Numbered from the stretch's first letter, positions 25,865 through 34,915 are shown. The stretch: DNA of 64,000 nt from Mesotoga sp. Brook.08.105.5.1 (GCF_002752635.1 NZ_AYTW01000013.1:32546-96545), one strand, 5' to 3'. Notes: generated by a model from the letters alone, not told the origin. Numbers and translations are program-made.

Positions 25865-26931
25865 TGGAATTGATTACAGGATACTTCGAGATATACGATC
25901 TGACGATGGCCATTCAATTCTCGCTCAACACTGGTCCGGTTGAGAAAGTGCTTAAGACACTCGGAGTTGATTATGAGCCATCAACGCAGCTGATGGAATT
26001 CAGAGAGGATTTGTTGAGAGACACAGAATGGTCAACAAGGATGTATATTACCTTTATGAATGAATTAGGTGTGATGGCTCCCATACTCTTTCCAATTAGG
26101 CAGAAGCTGCAGGACGGAATGTTCGTAACAATAGAGGAAAGCCTAAACATAGCTGAGGAAGGCGTAAAGCTGATAAGAGATCGATTCATTCGTGTCTTTG
26201 CCGAAAGAAGACTGAAGATTTCACACGATGAACTTAATCTTATGATCCATGAGAACCCTCAGAAGGTCTCGCAGGCTATAGAGGCAATCGGCGGAATAAG
26301 TGCTGACACAGTATGGTTCATAAACCAGCTGCTTTTCTTCCCGAAGACCGCAATGGATTTCCTCTCTTCCAATACGCTGAAAATCCTGAATTACTATGAG
26401 CGCAGTGGATTGAGGGAGCTTAACATGCGGCTTGTAAAAGGGTACGTGGAGAACAGTTCTCCTCAGAGGATTAGAGATGCATTCTCGAACTATCTAGACT
26501 ATTATGGCATAACGCTGGACGAGTCCAAACCCTTGTATATAACACTTCAGAACTCTGTGCCCCACACAAACTCCGGTGTAATGACCTATCCGACGTTCCA
26601 CCTCCTTATAATGGGTCTTGAAGAAGTTACTGAAGATTTCTCGGGCAGAATACCTAAAGAGGTAAGGTTGAGGAGTCTTCTGAAAGTCCTGTCGGATGAA
26701 ACCCGTTTCAAGATCTTGAAGAAGTTGAATAACGAGCCCGCCCTGCAGAGAGATTTAGTTGAGTTCACTGGACTTGCAAAGTCGACTATCTCCTATCACA
26801 TTGGTCTTCTTTTCAAGTCATCGTTGATAGATGTGGACCCATTTAACAGCGTCATCTACGTAAGAAAAGAGACCATAAGTAGGGCAGCTGCAGATATTAG
26901 AAATCTGTTGAACATAAGGGAGAAAAGATGA
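25864..26931 (+). CDS. ArsR-type HTH regulator with long N-terminal domain (paralogue 2)
   Basis: 355 residues. It is homologous to the preceding gene along its whole length. Shared stretches include VWFINQLLFFPKTAMDFL against TWFITQLIKFPKQSKEIL, FxxYLDYYGI against FLKFYGI, and the C-terminal SDETRFKILKKLNNEP and TGLAKSTISYHIGLL. The N-terminal helical domain is again of unknown function. It begins at the stop of paralogue 1 (GTAATGG) and overlaps the HAD hydrolase start by 4 bases, giving a tight three-gene operon. The two probably form a heteromer or recognise related signals. Confidence 0.75.
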   Translation: MELITGYFEIYDLTMAIQFSLNTGPVEKVLKTLGVDYEPSTQLMEFREDLLRDTEWSTRMYITFMNELGVMAPILFPIRQKLQDGMFVTIEESLNIAEEGVKLIRDRFIRVFAERRLKISHDELNLMIHENPQKVSQAIEAIGGISADTVWFINQLLFFPKTAMDFLSSNTLKILNYYERSGLRELNMRLVKGYVENSSPQRIRDAFSNYLDYYGITLDESKPLYITLQNSVPHTNSGVMTYPTFHLLIMGLEEVTEDFSGRIPKEVRLRSLLKVLSDETRFKILKKLNNEPALQRDLVEFTGLAKSTISYHIGLLFKSSLIDVDPFNSVIYVRKETISRAAADIRNLLNIREKR

Positions 26932-27578
26932 TTAGAGCGGTAGTATTCGATATGGACGGGGTCATTATCGATTCGGAAAAAGTCTATAGAAAGGCATGTA
27001 CGGAACTGGTAACCGAGCTGGGCGGTAAGATAAGTGTTGAGTTGTTTGAAAAGCAGATGGGTCTGAAGATGACAGAGACCCAGAAGGTCGTTGTAGAAAC
27101 GGCGGGACTAGATATGAAACCTGAGGACTTTGGCAGAAGATACATGGAAAGGTACATGAAGCTTGCAAGGGAGACTCTAGAACCAAATCCCGGGTTGATC
27201 GACCTTCTCGCTTACCTGTCGGAAAAGGTTAAGCTGGCCATAGCTTCATCTACAGAGAGGGCCGCCATTGAGGAACTTATGAGAAAGATTAACGTACTCG
27301 ATTACTTCGAGGTAGTTGTGGGTGGTGATGAAGTTCATGAATCTAAACCCTCACCTATTATCTATCTCAGAGCTGCGGAGCTTCTTGGAGTCAAGCCTGA
27401 AGAGTGTGTTGTTGTTGAAGACTCGCCAAATGGAATAAGAAGTGGCGTTAGAGCTGGAATGGAAGTGCTGGGTGTTAGAAATGAAGAGAATGCCCATCTA
27501 GATTTGTCTTTCTCGAAAGATGTTTTCGAAGATCTTTACGGAGTAAAAGAGTATCTCGAAAAACTTCTTGAGAGTTAG
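26928..27578 (+). CDS. HAD-superfamily hydrolase, beta-phosphoglucomutase-like
   Basis: 216 residues. Motif I FDMDGVIIDSE, motif II IASSTERA, motif III KPSPIIYLRAAELL (Lys) and motif IV VVVEDSPNGIRSG are intact. The cap domain between about 15 and 80 is the helical C1 type found in beta-phosphoglucomutase and 2-deoxyglucose-6-phosphatase relatives. It should dephosphorylate or isomerise a sugar phosphate. It is third in an operon with two regulators and converges with the Crp-type gene, overlapping its stop by 4 bases. Confidence 0.85.
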   Translation: MIRAVVFDMDGVIIDSEKVYRKACTELVTELGGKISVELFEKQMGLKMTETQKVVVETAGLDMKPEDFGRRYMERYMKLARETLEPNPGLIDLLAYLSEKVKLAIASSTERAAIEELMRKINVLDYFEVVVGGDEVHESKPSPIIYLRAAELLGVKPEECVVVEDSPNGIRSGVRAGMEVLGVRNEENAHLDLSFSKDVFEDLYGVKEYLEKLLES

Positions 27579-28228
27579 TCGAAAAGCAAGTTTTCCAGGC
27601 GCTTGAGATTCCTTATCTCCACTGTGTTTCTATCAGGCATGGAAATGATCCCGTCTCTTTCAAGTTCCGAGAAGTTTCTGGACACCACCTCCCTCGTTGA
27701 TCCTATTAGACTGGCCAGAGTCTTCTTTGTGCAGGGAAGCTTCAAAGTTTGGGAGTCCTTTTCAAGAGATAATTCAAGCAGATAGCTGGCGATCTTTTTC
27801 TTCACAGTGGATAGTGAAAGAATCTCGATTATGCTTGACAGATTCAAGATCTTCTCGGAAATGCTTCTGAGATAAGTGAGAAGAAAGCACTGATTCTTGA
27901 AAGCATACAGAAGCACTTTCTTGGGGATGTTGAGAATCTCCGAATCCACCTCTGAAACCACATAAGAAGCATACCTTCTTCCTGCAAAAACCAACGCCTC
28001 GCCGAACATCTGCCCCTTTTCCAGACGGTTCATAATCTGTTCCTGGCCTGAAGGCAAAAACTTCGATATTCGGAGTTTGCCTTCGAGAACAAGACTTAGC
28101 GAATCGCACCGATCATCGGGAGTGTACAAGACCTGGTTGCTTGAAGAGTGCATCCTTCGAGAGCCAACAAGTATTTTTTCTATTTCGCCGGAGGTCAAAT
28201 CGCTGAAAAGGTCTATGCTTTGCAGCAT
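27575..28228 (-). CDS. Crp/Fnr family transcription regulator
   Basis: 217 residues. The N-terminal cNMP-binding-type beta-roll (about 15-115) has EGKLRISKFLPSGQEQIM and GEALVFAGRRYAS, then a long dimer helix. The C-terminal HTH has TKKTLASLIGSTREVVSRNFSELERDGI. The Cys residues are not arranged as an Fnr iron-sulfur site, and the phosphate-binding Arg/Ser of true CRP is not clear, so the effector is unknown. It abuts the acetyltransferase gene upstream (stop/start adjacent), forming a two-gene unit. Confidence 0.85.
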   Translation of the reverse strand: MLQSIDLFSDLTSGEIEKILVGSRRMHSSSNQVLYTPDDRCDSLSLVLEGKLRISKFLPSGQEQIMNRLEKGQMFGEALVFAGRRYASYVVSEVDSEILNIPKKVLLYAFKNQCFLLTYLRSISEKILNLSSIIEILSLSTVKKKIASYLLELSLEKDSQTLKLPCTKKTLASLIGSTREVVSRNFSELERDGIISMPDRNTVEIRNLKRLENLLFD

Positions 28229-28966
28229 CTACTTATCAACCCTGTACCAGTACTCGTATTCCATCTTAAACCCGACTCTTGAATAGAGTCTTATCGCATT
28301 TATGTTAGGTTTGTCTACTTGAAGATAGGCGATTCTAGCGCCCCTTTTCTTTCCGAGTTCCAGCAGTTTCTCGGTTATCTGTATTCCATAACCCTTTCGC
28401 CTTTCAGTTTCGAGGACAGCTATTCCGAATAATCCTATATGGTCTCCTTCAATGACTGCCAAACCACAACCAACATCGTTTCCCTCCTTCTTGAGTAGCA
28501 CGAAGAAGCTCTTGGATATTACCATCGAAAGAAGTTTCTTTGCCCAAGACTTATTACCCCGTGCTCTCTTGTTAAGTGAGAAAAAGATGTCGAGCCATCT
28601 TTCTTCCGGTGTTGGGAAGATATCGAGATCGGAGATATCTAACCTTTTGCTGTCCAAGGTCTTAGTCATGACGAGAGCCCTGTCTATCTCTTGAAAGCCC
28701 ATCTCTTCAAGGGTTTTGTCAAGGAAGACCGGCTTAGACTCCTGTGTCAATTTGAACATTGGAGGCAGATCCCTGGAACGGTAAAATGATCTGACCTCTT
28801 CGATCTTATGAGAAAGAGATTCGTGAGAATCATATAGTGGATATACTGAGTTTGACCTGTTTGTGTATCCGCCGGCGTATCTCATTATCCAACCATCCCT
28901 CAACCTGCTGTAGGCGGCGGGCCAGGAGTTCAACGTAATCTCTTCAAGCTTCCTGATCCTTGACAT
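28229..28966 (-). CDS. GNAT family N-acetyltransferase
   Basis: 245 residues. The acetyl-CoA loop is ETERRKGYGIQ at about 190, followed by AYLQVDKPNINAIRLYSRVGFKMEYEYWY, a classic C-terminal GNAT ending. The N-terminal part (ITLNSWPAAYSRLRDGWIMRY..GYTNRSNSVYPL) resembles the substrate domain of acetyltransferases that work on amino acids or small amines. The substrate is unknown. ATG start with GGAGGTACT upstream. It heads a unit with the Crp-like gene. Confidence 0.8.
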   Translation of the reverse strand: MSRIRKLEEITLNSWPAAYSRLRDGWIMRYAGGYTNRSNSVYPLYDSHESLSHKIEEVRSFYRSRDLPPMFKLTQESKPVFLDKTLEEMGFQEIDRALVMTKTLDSKRLDISDLDIFPTPEERWLDIFFSLNKRARGNKSWAKKLLSMVISKSFFVLLKKEGNDVGCGLAVIEGDHIGLFGIAVLETERRKGYGIQITEKLLELGKKRGARIAYLQVDKPNINAIRLYSRVGFKMEYEYWYRVDK

Positions 28967-29265
28967 AGTACCTCCAATCTCACCAATTTCAGGTAAATTC
29001 TACGTCATAACTGACTAGCCATTTATTGTTGACATGAGTGCGGTAAATCACTGGTTTCTTGATGAGCTGCTGCCTCTGACATGATACGTTATGACCTATG
29101 CAGAAGGCAACTCCACTAAGGAAATTCCAGGCTGATGGGATCGAAAGAAACTCGACACAAATACCCCTCCATTGTTGATTTCTGAAGCAAATCTTAGCCA
29201 ATTCATTTACTGATTCATCCAACAGATTCACGGTGAGCTGATCTTATGCGGCAAACCGCTTAGTC

Positions 29266-29821
29266 TCAAGTGCTTTCTGCCAGATATTCTCGAACACTCT
29301 CGACAATTGGTTCGATCGCCTTTCTTTTTGTGAAATCGACGGCCGTTTCATACGCAGCAAGCATGCCTTTTTCATCGTCGGATAATTCTTGTCCGTGCCT
29401 CTTCTTCATCTTAAGCTTTAATCTCAAGAGAGACATGAGGATTTTGTCTTTGATATTCAGTTTATTGAAGTCAAAGCCCCCCTTAGGTAATGAAATTCTG
29501 CATGGCATATCATTTCAGGAGTTAAGTTCTTGAGCTTAATCTCTTCTAGTACTTCTGGTCTTGCCGGTGATGCTCCTACCGAGAAGAGAACTACCTTCTT
29601 AATTTCTTAGGGTTTCGAAGTTCTCATTTATCACATTTATACCAATAAGCTCGCTCGCATAGAGAGAGCCGCCGAAGACAACACATTCGTAACTATGAAA
29701 CTTCTTGGCATCGAAACTATCTGCAGCGAACAGATCTGCCTCCAGTTCTTCTGCAATCCACGTCGCATACTTTTCCGAGCTACCATACCGGCTCTTGGAT
29801 AAAAACAGCTACTCTTGGCAC
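29266..29821 (-). pseudogene. Flavodoxin-domain protein (HemG-like), frameshifted
   Basis: A GTG at 29821 behind GGAGGG starts VPRVAVFIQ. After a shift the frame reads RYGSSEKYATWIAEELEA and VVFGGSLYASELIG, the FMN-binding pattern of flavodoxins. A second shift (AAATTAAGAAGG) leads to KVVLFSVGASPARPEV. A third at a G6 tract (29477-29482) leads to the C-terminal GGFDFNKLNIKDKILMSLLR. All pieces fit one protein of about 180 residues like menaquinone-dependent protoporphyrinogen oxidase/flavodoxin-domain proteins. Three single-base indels inactivate it unless some are sequence errors. It fills the otherwise gene-free 29.5-29.8 kb. Confidence 0.75.
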
Positions 29822-29959
29822 AAGATTTCCCTCCTGTTTTTCTTAACTCTCCTTCTCATTCTAACAGCAAAGGTAGCGATCTAGTCTTGCCAAGAGAGTT
29901 CAGAAGAACTATCTAAAAGGGCCATTCAAGTTCAACTATTCAGAAGATTCCTTTCAACC

Positions 29960-29988
29960 TTGTTATCTAGATCTTTCTAATGTAGAAT
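29960..29988 (+). promoter_or_regulatory. Promoter of the ABC exporter gene
   Basis: TTGTTA (29960-29965), a 17-base spacer and TAGAAT (29983-29988), 34 bases before the start codon. No operator-like palindrome is evident. Confidence 0.5.
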
Positions 29989-30022
29989 TGAGACGCTTAC
30001 CTTACTACATAGGAGGCCTACA

Positions 30023-31753
30023 ATGATTCGAAAGTTCATAGCCTATTATCGGCCACATTTGAGGCTTTTCATACTTGACATGGCCTGTGCTTTTATGATC
30101 GCAGGAATAGATCTGGTGTTTCCCAGATTCACCACATTAGCGCTTGACAACTATATACCATCAGGGAATATGAGAGGTATAGTGATCATCTCAGTGATTA
30201 TGGCGATGCTGTTCATATTGAGGGCCGTCTTCAACTACATTGTCAACTACTGGGGTCATGTTGTGGGAGTAAGAATGGAATACAACATGAGAAAGGATAT
30301 CTTCTCCCATCTCCAGACTCTTTCTTTTAGTTATTTTGACAAGGTAAGAACAGGAAAGATAATGTCGCGAATCGTCAATGACCTAAGAGAGATAACTGAA
30401 CTCGCTCATCACGGGCCTGAAGATCTTTTCATTTCGGTCGTCACTCTGGTCGGAGCTTTCGTCATTCTCATGCAAAATGACTGGAGGCTCACTCTTGTGG
30501 TCTTTGCTTACATACCTTTCATGATTTGGTACGGAATCAAGAAGAGGCAGAAGATGGCAAGGGCATTCAGACTCGTGAGGAAAAAGATTGCCAATGTGAA
30601 TGCTCAACTGGAAAACAGTATTTCGGGAATAAGGGTTGCACAATCGTTCACCAACGAGGAATTCGAAAAGAACAAGTTCGATCTTGGGAATCAGGAGTTC
30701 AAAGAGTCGAGACAGTTTGCATTCAAATCAATGGCTGAGATGACAACCGGTATCGACCTGATGATGAACATGCTCAAGGTCACCGTGCTCGCTCTTGGAG
30801 GTTATTTGACTTACTCAGGCGAGATAACGATTGGCGCCTTTGTCGCCTATTTTCTATATGTGGACCTCTTCTTGCAGCCTATAAGAAGACTTATGCAGTT
30901 CGCTCAGCAATATGAAGACGGTATGTCTGGATTTGAAAGGTTTGTAGAGATAATGGAGACAAAATCCAGTATCACCGATTCTCCTGACGCTATTGAACTG
31001 ACAGATGTCAGGGGAGATGTAAGAGTAGAGGGGGTATCTTTCGCATACGACGGCGGAGAAAACGTTCTGAAGGATATCAGCCTTCATATTCCAGCAGGAG
31101 AAATGGTGGCTCTTGTCGGCCCTTCTGGGGGAGGGAAGACAACGTTATGTCATCTGATACCGAGGTTCTATGATGTCAATAGCGGAAAGATCACTATAGA
31201 CGGAATAGATATACGAAATGTGACTCTGCATTCCTTAAGAAGCCATATAGGGATAGTTCAGCAGGATGTTTTCCTTTTTGCAGGAAGCATTCGTGACAAT
31301 ATCGCGTATGGCAAGGGCGACGCTACAGACGAAGAGATAGTTGAAGCGGCTAAGAGAGCAAATATCCATGACTTCATTCTGAGCCTGGAAAATGGGTACG
31401 ATTCGTATGTCGGCGAAAGAGGCGTAATGCTTTCAGGTGGTCAGAAACAGAGAATTTCAATTGCCAGGGTATTTCTCAAGAATCCTCCGCTTCTGATACT
31501 GGATGAGGCTACCTCTGCTCTTGACAATGAAACGGAACTCAAGATACAAGAGTCTCTGGAAGCCTTATCAAAAGGCCGTACCACACTGGTAATTGCTCAC
31601 AGGCTTTCAACGATAAAGAATGCAGACGAGATAGTTGTCATAACAAGTGACGGAATAATTGAGAGAGGCTCTCATGACGAGCTTCTCGAGAAGGGTGGGC
31701 ACTACGCGAGACTCTACAGGGCTCAATTCAAGGGTTACATCCCCGACATGTGA
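30023..31753 (+). CDS. ABC exporter, fused permease and ATPase (MsbA/MdlB type)
   Basis: 576 residues. Six membrane helices fill the first 320 residues (with LSFSYFDKVRTGKIMSR coupling region). A complete nucleotide-binding domain follows: Walker A GPSGGGKTT, Q-loop VQQDVFLF, signature LSGGQKQR, Walker B LLILDEATSALD and H-loop IAHRLSTI. It is a half-transporter that acts as a homodimer or with a partner. No partner is adjacent, so it is probably homodimeric. Substrate may be lipid, peptide or drug. Its last 19 bases overlap the convergent small gene. Confidence 0.93.
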   Translation: MIRKFIAYYRPHLRLFILDMACAFMIAGIDLVFPRFTTLALDNYIPSGNMRGIVIISVIMAMLFILRAVFNYIVNYWGHVVGVRMEYNMRKDIFSHLQTLSFSYFDKVRTGKIMSRIVNDLREITELAHHGPEDLFISVVTLVGAFVILMQNDWRLTLVVFAYIPFMIWYGIKKRQKMARAFRLVRKKIANVNAQLENSISGIRVAQSFTNEEFEKNKFDLGNQEFKESRQFAFKSMAEMTTGIDLMMNMLKVTVLALGGYLTYSGEITIGAFVAYFLYVDLFLQPIRRLMQFAQQYEDGMSGFERFVEIMETKSSITDSPDAIELTDVRGDVRVEGVSFAYDGGENVLKDISLHIPAGEMVALVGPSGGGKTTLCHLIPRFYDVNSGKITIDGIDIRNVTLHSLRSHIGIVQQDVFLFAGSIRDNIAYGKGDATDEEIVEAAKRANIHDFILSLENGYDSYVGERGVMLSGGQKQRISIARVFLKNPPLLILDEATSALDNETELKIQESLEALSKGRTTLVIAHRLSTIKNADEIVVITSDGIIERGSHDELLEKGGHYARLYRAQFKGYIPDM

Positions 31754-32049
31754 TTGCTTCTTTCTATGTAAACGTATCTGTCAGGTAAGCTGAAGACAGT
31801 TGTGATGAACTCCTCGAGGATGCTCTTGGGAATACTCCTGAAAGAGTTTCCAAAGTAGGTTTCTTCAAGATGTTGCTCAACTTTCTGCCAGTAATCGGGA
31901 TCTAAGGAGGCTGGCTCGGAAGGCCTTGATGACGATGAGGGCTTGAATTTACCTTCAGAAAGCGATTCGTGCAGCTGGAGTTTTTCAACCGTCTCCCAGT
32001 TATCCGAGTATCTTGTTGGGAAGAGACAACTCCTTACTCTGTATCTCAT
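31735..32049 (-). CDS. Hypothetical protein
   Basis: 104 residues with a good start (ATG behind GGGGGTGAAAG). It is soluble, with an unstructured Ser/Pro-rich middle (about 38-50, KPSSSSRPSEPAS) and helical ends (DYWQKVEQHLEETYF). Its 3' end overlaps the ABC exporter tail on the opposite strand. I do not recognise a family. The plausible ribosome site and absence of competing frames support it as a real gene. Confidence 0.5.
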   Translation of the reverse strand: MRYRVRSCLFPTRYSDNWETVEKLQLHESLSEGKFKPSSSSRPSEPASLDPDYWQKVEQHLEETYFGNSFRSIPKSILEEFITTVFSLPDRYVYIERSNHMSGM

Positions 32050-32143
32050 ACTTTCACCCCCTTGAAGATTATGACTCTCAATCTGGACATTAAGGTTTAT
32101 TTGTTATACTTAAAGCTAGCCGGAGTTCTTTGGAGGGATGCTT

Positions 32144-33220
32144 ATGGACATAGAGAGAGGTTTTCTTTTCAAATGGTATGAGCGTCAGTTACTTGTAGAA
32201 GGAGTGACTAAGCCTTTGCTTCTTCGACTTGCCGGGGAGACATTCGGTGGACTATCAAGTGAGATCGAAGAACGAATAGCTGAATTGTTGATAAGGAGCG
32301 GCCTATCCGGGATTACTGGAGACTTTCCCAGGCAGAAAATCCTTCCCTTCTACTCTCCGTTGATCTACAGACAGAAAGCTACAATAGAATTCATTGACGG
32401 GGACGAGATAAGCATTGAAGAAGATGAAGGGAAGAAGATTGTTGCTTTTCCTCACACTCTACCGTTAATATACGCTCCGGTGATCGCCGCAAATGTATTC
32501 TTCCAGTTGATGAGTGACGCGTCGAGCGCAGCCCCCGTAAAAGAACTCCCAGTAAGTCTTGACAGGTTAATTAGAAAGGGCAGAGTGATGGTTATTGGAG
32601 CAGGTGGATTAGGGTGTCCCCTAATAAAGACCTTGCTTGATAGCGGGGTTGATGATGTTTGCATTGTTGAGCCCGGTGAAGTGAAGCTTAACAATTTGCA
32701 CCGACAAATTTTGTACGATTATGGAGATATAGGTCTTTCAAAAGCAAGTGTTATTGAGCGAAAGATTTCACAGTATTACAGTGGAGTAAGCGCAAAAGTT
32801 TATCGGAAGCAGTTTGATCCGGAGCTAATTAGATCTGAAAGACCGGATATTGTTGTCAGCTGTGTTGACAACTATGATGCCAGGTATCTGATAAACGACT
32901 CGTGCTATCGAAATGGAGTCCCTTTCGTCGATTCTGGAGTCGAAGGCTTCAGCGGCTATGCTATGTTTAGGGATAGAGAATCGCCATGCTACAGGTGTTT
33001 CATGGGCGACAATAGAAAGGATACCGCTGCTCCCAAAGGAATACTGCCGTTTGCCAGCTACTTCGGCGGATTGCTTGAAGCAGCAATCGTGATAAGCTAC
33101 CTCAACAAAAGACCTTATGAAGGTGAAGTCTTCTCTTTCGATCTGAAGAGAAACCGATTCGAGGAAATATCGGTTGAGCGCAGGGAAGACTGCCCGATCT
33201 GTTCTAAAGCGAAGAGGTGA
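32144..33220 (+). CDS. ThiF/MoeB/HesA-type ubiquitin-like activating enzyme
   Basis: 358 residues from ATG 32144, correctly spaced from GGAGGG; ATG 32138 is too close. The C-terminal 220 residues are an E1-like adenylation domain. It has the nucleotide loop GAGGLGCP, NNLHRQ (Arg finger), KASVIERK, SCVDNYDARY and zinc ligands in CYRC...CPIC. The N-terminal 140 residues are an unfamiliar extra domain (PLIYAPVIAANVF near its end). It should adenylate the C-terminus of the small protein encoded next. It lacks thiamine or molybdopterin genes nearby, so the pathway is open. Confidence 0.85.
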   Translation: MDIERGFLFKWYERQLLVEGVTKPLLLRLAGETFGGLSSEIEERIAELLIRSGLSGITGDFPRQKILPFYSPLIYRQKATIEFIDGDEISIEEDEGKKIVAFPHTLPLIYAPVIAANVFFQLMSDASSAAPVKELPVSLDRLIRKGRVMVIGAGGLGCPLIKTLLDSGVDDVCIVEPGEVKLNNLHRQILYDYGDIGLSKASVIERKISQYYSGVSAKVYRKQFDPELIRSERPDIVVSCVDNYDARYLINDSCYRNGVPFVDSGVEGFSGYAMFRDRESPCYRCFMGDNRKDTAAPKGILPFASYFGGLLEAAIVISYLNKRPYEGEVFSFDLKRNRFEEISVERREDCPICSKAKR

Positions 33221-33414
33221 CTTTCTTGGAAGTGGTATACGGAGACAGGAAGTGGGATTTCGACAGAGATTTGACATATGGAGAACTTTTAGAGGAGACT
33301 CGACTCGGGAGAGTCTCAGTTCTGGTTATGGTGAATGGCCGTCTGGTAAGGCAGGGAGAGTTGATTCCGGCCAAGTCAAGAGTTCTCATAATCAATGCTG
33401 CCAACGGCGGATAA
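33217..33414 (+). CDS. ThiS/MoaD-like sulfur-carrier protein
   Basis: 65 residues ending in the diagnostic Gly-Gly (NAANGG), the site of adenylation and thiocarboxylation. The beta-grasp pattern is visible (VLVMVNGRLV, LIPAKSRVLIINA). The GTG start overlaps the ThiF-like stop, so carrier and activator are made together. It matches ThiS more than MoaD in size. No thiG, thiH or moaE is present here. The sulfur could go to thiamine, a tungsten/molybdenum cofactor, tRNA or another product. Confidence 0.85.
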   Translation: MTFLEVVYGDRKWDFDRDLTYGELLEETRLGRVSVLVMVNGRLVRQGELIPAKSRVLIINAANGG

Positions 33415-33501
33415 ACTGGCGCATACTTACGCATACTTGCGTATAAGATCAGTTGGAGCGATTTATTAAGCTCTATCGGTTTGTGGGAGAATTGAGTTTT
33501 T

Positions 33502-33530
33502 TTGTACATTGACTCTTTTGAATGTAGAAT
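33502..33530 (+). promoter_or_regulatory. Promoter of the cDPG synthetase-like gene
   Basis: TTGTAC (33502-33507), 17 bases, TAGAAT (33525-33530), 38 bases before the TTG start codon. Upstream, CGCATACTT repeats in tandem and TACGCA pairs with TGCGTA at 33427-33443, a possible operator or hairpin. Confidence 0.5.
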
Positions 33531-33568
33531 TTTGATGGATAGTTTAAATAAAAACGGAGGTGTAGAAA

Positions 33569-34906
33569 TTGGAAAAGAAAAGGGTTTTGATTCTCGGCGC
33601 CGCAGGACGCGATTTTCACAACTTCAATACTTATTATCGGGATAATGACGAATTCGAAGTTGTAGCCTTCACGGCAACGCAGATTCCCGGTATCGATGGA
33701 AAGAAGTATCCTGCGGAACTCGCAGGCAGGCTCTATGCTAACGGCATCCCGATATTGCCAGAAGATGACTATGGAAAGTTGATTGACGAGCACAAGATCG
33801 ATCAGGTAGTGCTTGCATACAGCGACCTTCCGAATCAATATGTTATGGAGAGGGCGGCAATAGCCAATGCTCACGGAGCAGACTTCGTACTTCTTGGTCC
33901 GAGCAAGACGATGGTCAAATCCTCGAAACCGGTAATCTCTATCTGCGCAGTTAGAACAGGTTGTGGCAAGAGCCAGACAACGAGAAGGGTCCTAGACATT
34001 CTGAGGGCAAAGGGAAAGAAAGTTGTATCGATAAGACATCCCATGCCATATGGAGACCTTGTGAAGCAGAAGGTTCAAAGATTCGCCGATTATTCGGATC
34101 TCGACAAACACGAATGCACGATAGAAGAAAGAGAAGAATATGAGCCTCACATAGACCGTAAAGCAGTTATCTACGCAGGCGTTGACTACGAGGCGATCCT
34201 CAGAGAAGCAGAAAAAGAAGATGTAGACGTAATTATCTGGGATGGCGGAAACAACGACTTTTCCTTCTACAAGACAGATCTATTTATCACTGTAGTCGAC
34301 CCTCACAGAGCCGGTCACGAGACTACATATTACCCCGGCTTTACAAATCTGATGATGGCCGATGTAATCGTTATCAACAAGGAAGAAACCGCTTCTCCGG
34401 AGGACATCGATACCGTCCGACAGAATATTGCGAAACACAACCCCGATGCAATCGTTGTCGATGGTGCTTCTCCGATCACCGTAGAGGGGGGCAAGGCATC
34501 TGAAATAAAGGGCAAGAGAGTACTGGTTGTTGAGGACGGACCGACTCTAACCCATGGTGGAATGAGATATGGGGCCGGCTGGGTAGCGGCCAAGAAATTC
34601 GGTGCTGGAGAGATAGTCGATCCAAGACCGTATGCAGTTGGATCACTCGTTGCGACTTACGAGAAGTACAATCACTTGGATCAAATCCTTCCGGCCATGG
34701 GATATGGCGAAAAGCAGATGAAGGAGCTAGAGGAGACCATTAACAAGGCAGACGTTGATCTCGTCATAATTGGAACCCCGATAGACTTGAGAAGAGTCAT
34801 CGACATAAAGAAACCGGCAGTTAGGATAGGCTACGAGCTTCAGGAAATTGGGAAGCCCGATTTGGAGGACATAATCGAGGAATTCCTCAAGAAGCATAAT
34901 ATCTGA
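33569..34906 (+). CDS. Cyclic 2,3-diphosphoglycerate synthetase-like P-loop protein
   Basis: 445 residues. An N-terminal Rossmann-like domain (RVLILGAAGRDFHNFN) comes first. A P-loop follows at about 130 (VRTGCGKSQTTRRV), with IIWDGGNNDFSF as a Walker B-like strand and VINKEE as a nucleotide-specificity loop. This layout matches archaeal cyclic 2,3-diphosphoglycerate synthetase and relatives annotated as GTPases. If the assignment holds, it cyclises 2,3-diphosphoglycerate with ATP to a compatible solute known from hot methanogens. Relatives in bacteria are little studied, so another ATP/GTP-dependent ligation is possible. It is monocistronic with its own promoter and a strong terminator. Confidence 0.75.
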   Translation: MEKKRVLILGAAGRDFHNFNTYYRDNDEFEVVAFTATQIPGIDGKKYPAELAGRLYANGIPILPEDDYGKLIDEHKIDQVVLAYSDLPNQYVMERAAIANAHGADFVLLGPSKTMVKSSKPVISICAVRTGCGKSQTTRRVLDILRAKGKKVVSIRHPMPYGDLVKQKVQRFADYSDLDKHECTIEEREEYEPHIDRKAVIYAGVDYEAILREAEKEDVDVIIWDGGNNDFSFYKTDLFITVVDPHRAGHETTYYPGFTNLMMADVIVINKEETASPEDIDTVRQNIAKHNPDAIVVDGASPITVEGGKASEIKGKRVLVVEDGPTLTHGGMRYGAGWVAAKKFGAGEIVDPRPYAVGSLVATYEKYNHLDQILPAMGYGEKQMKELEETINKADVDLVIIGTPIDLRRVIDIKKPAVRIGYELQEIGKPDLEDIIEEFLKKHNI

Positions 34907-34915
34907 CGTCTAAGG

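Noticed and set aside
28989..29231. 80-codon minus-strand frame between the acetyltransferase and the flavodoxin remnant
   Set aside because: It has a GTG start without a clear ribosome site and no recognised domain. Possibly a gene fragment, but not supportable as a gene.
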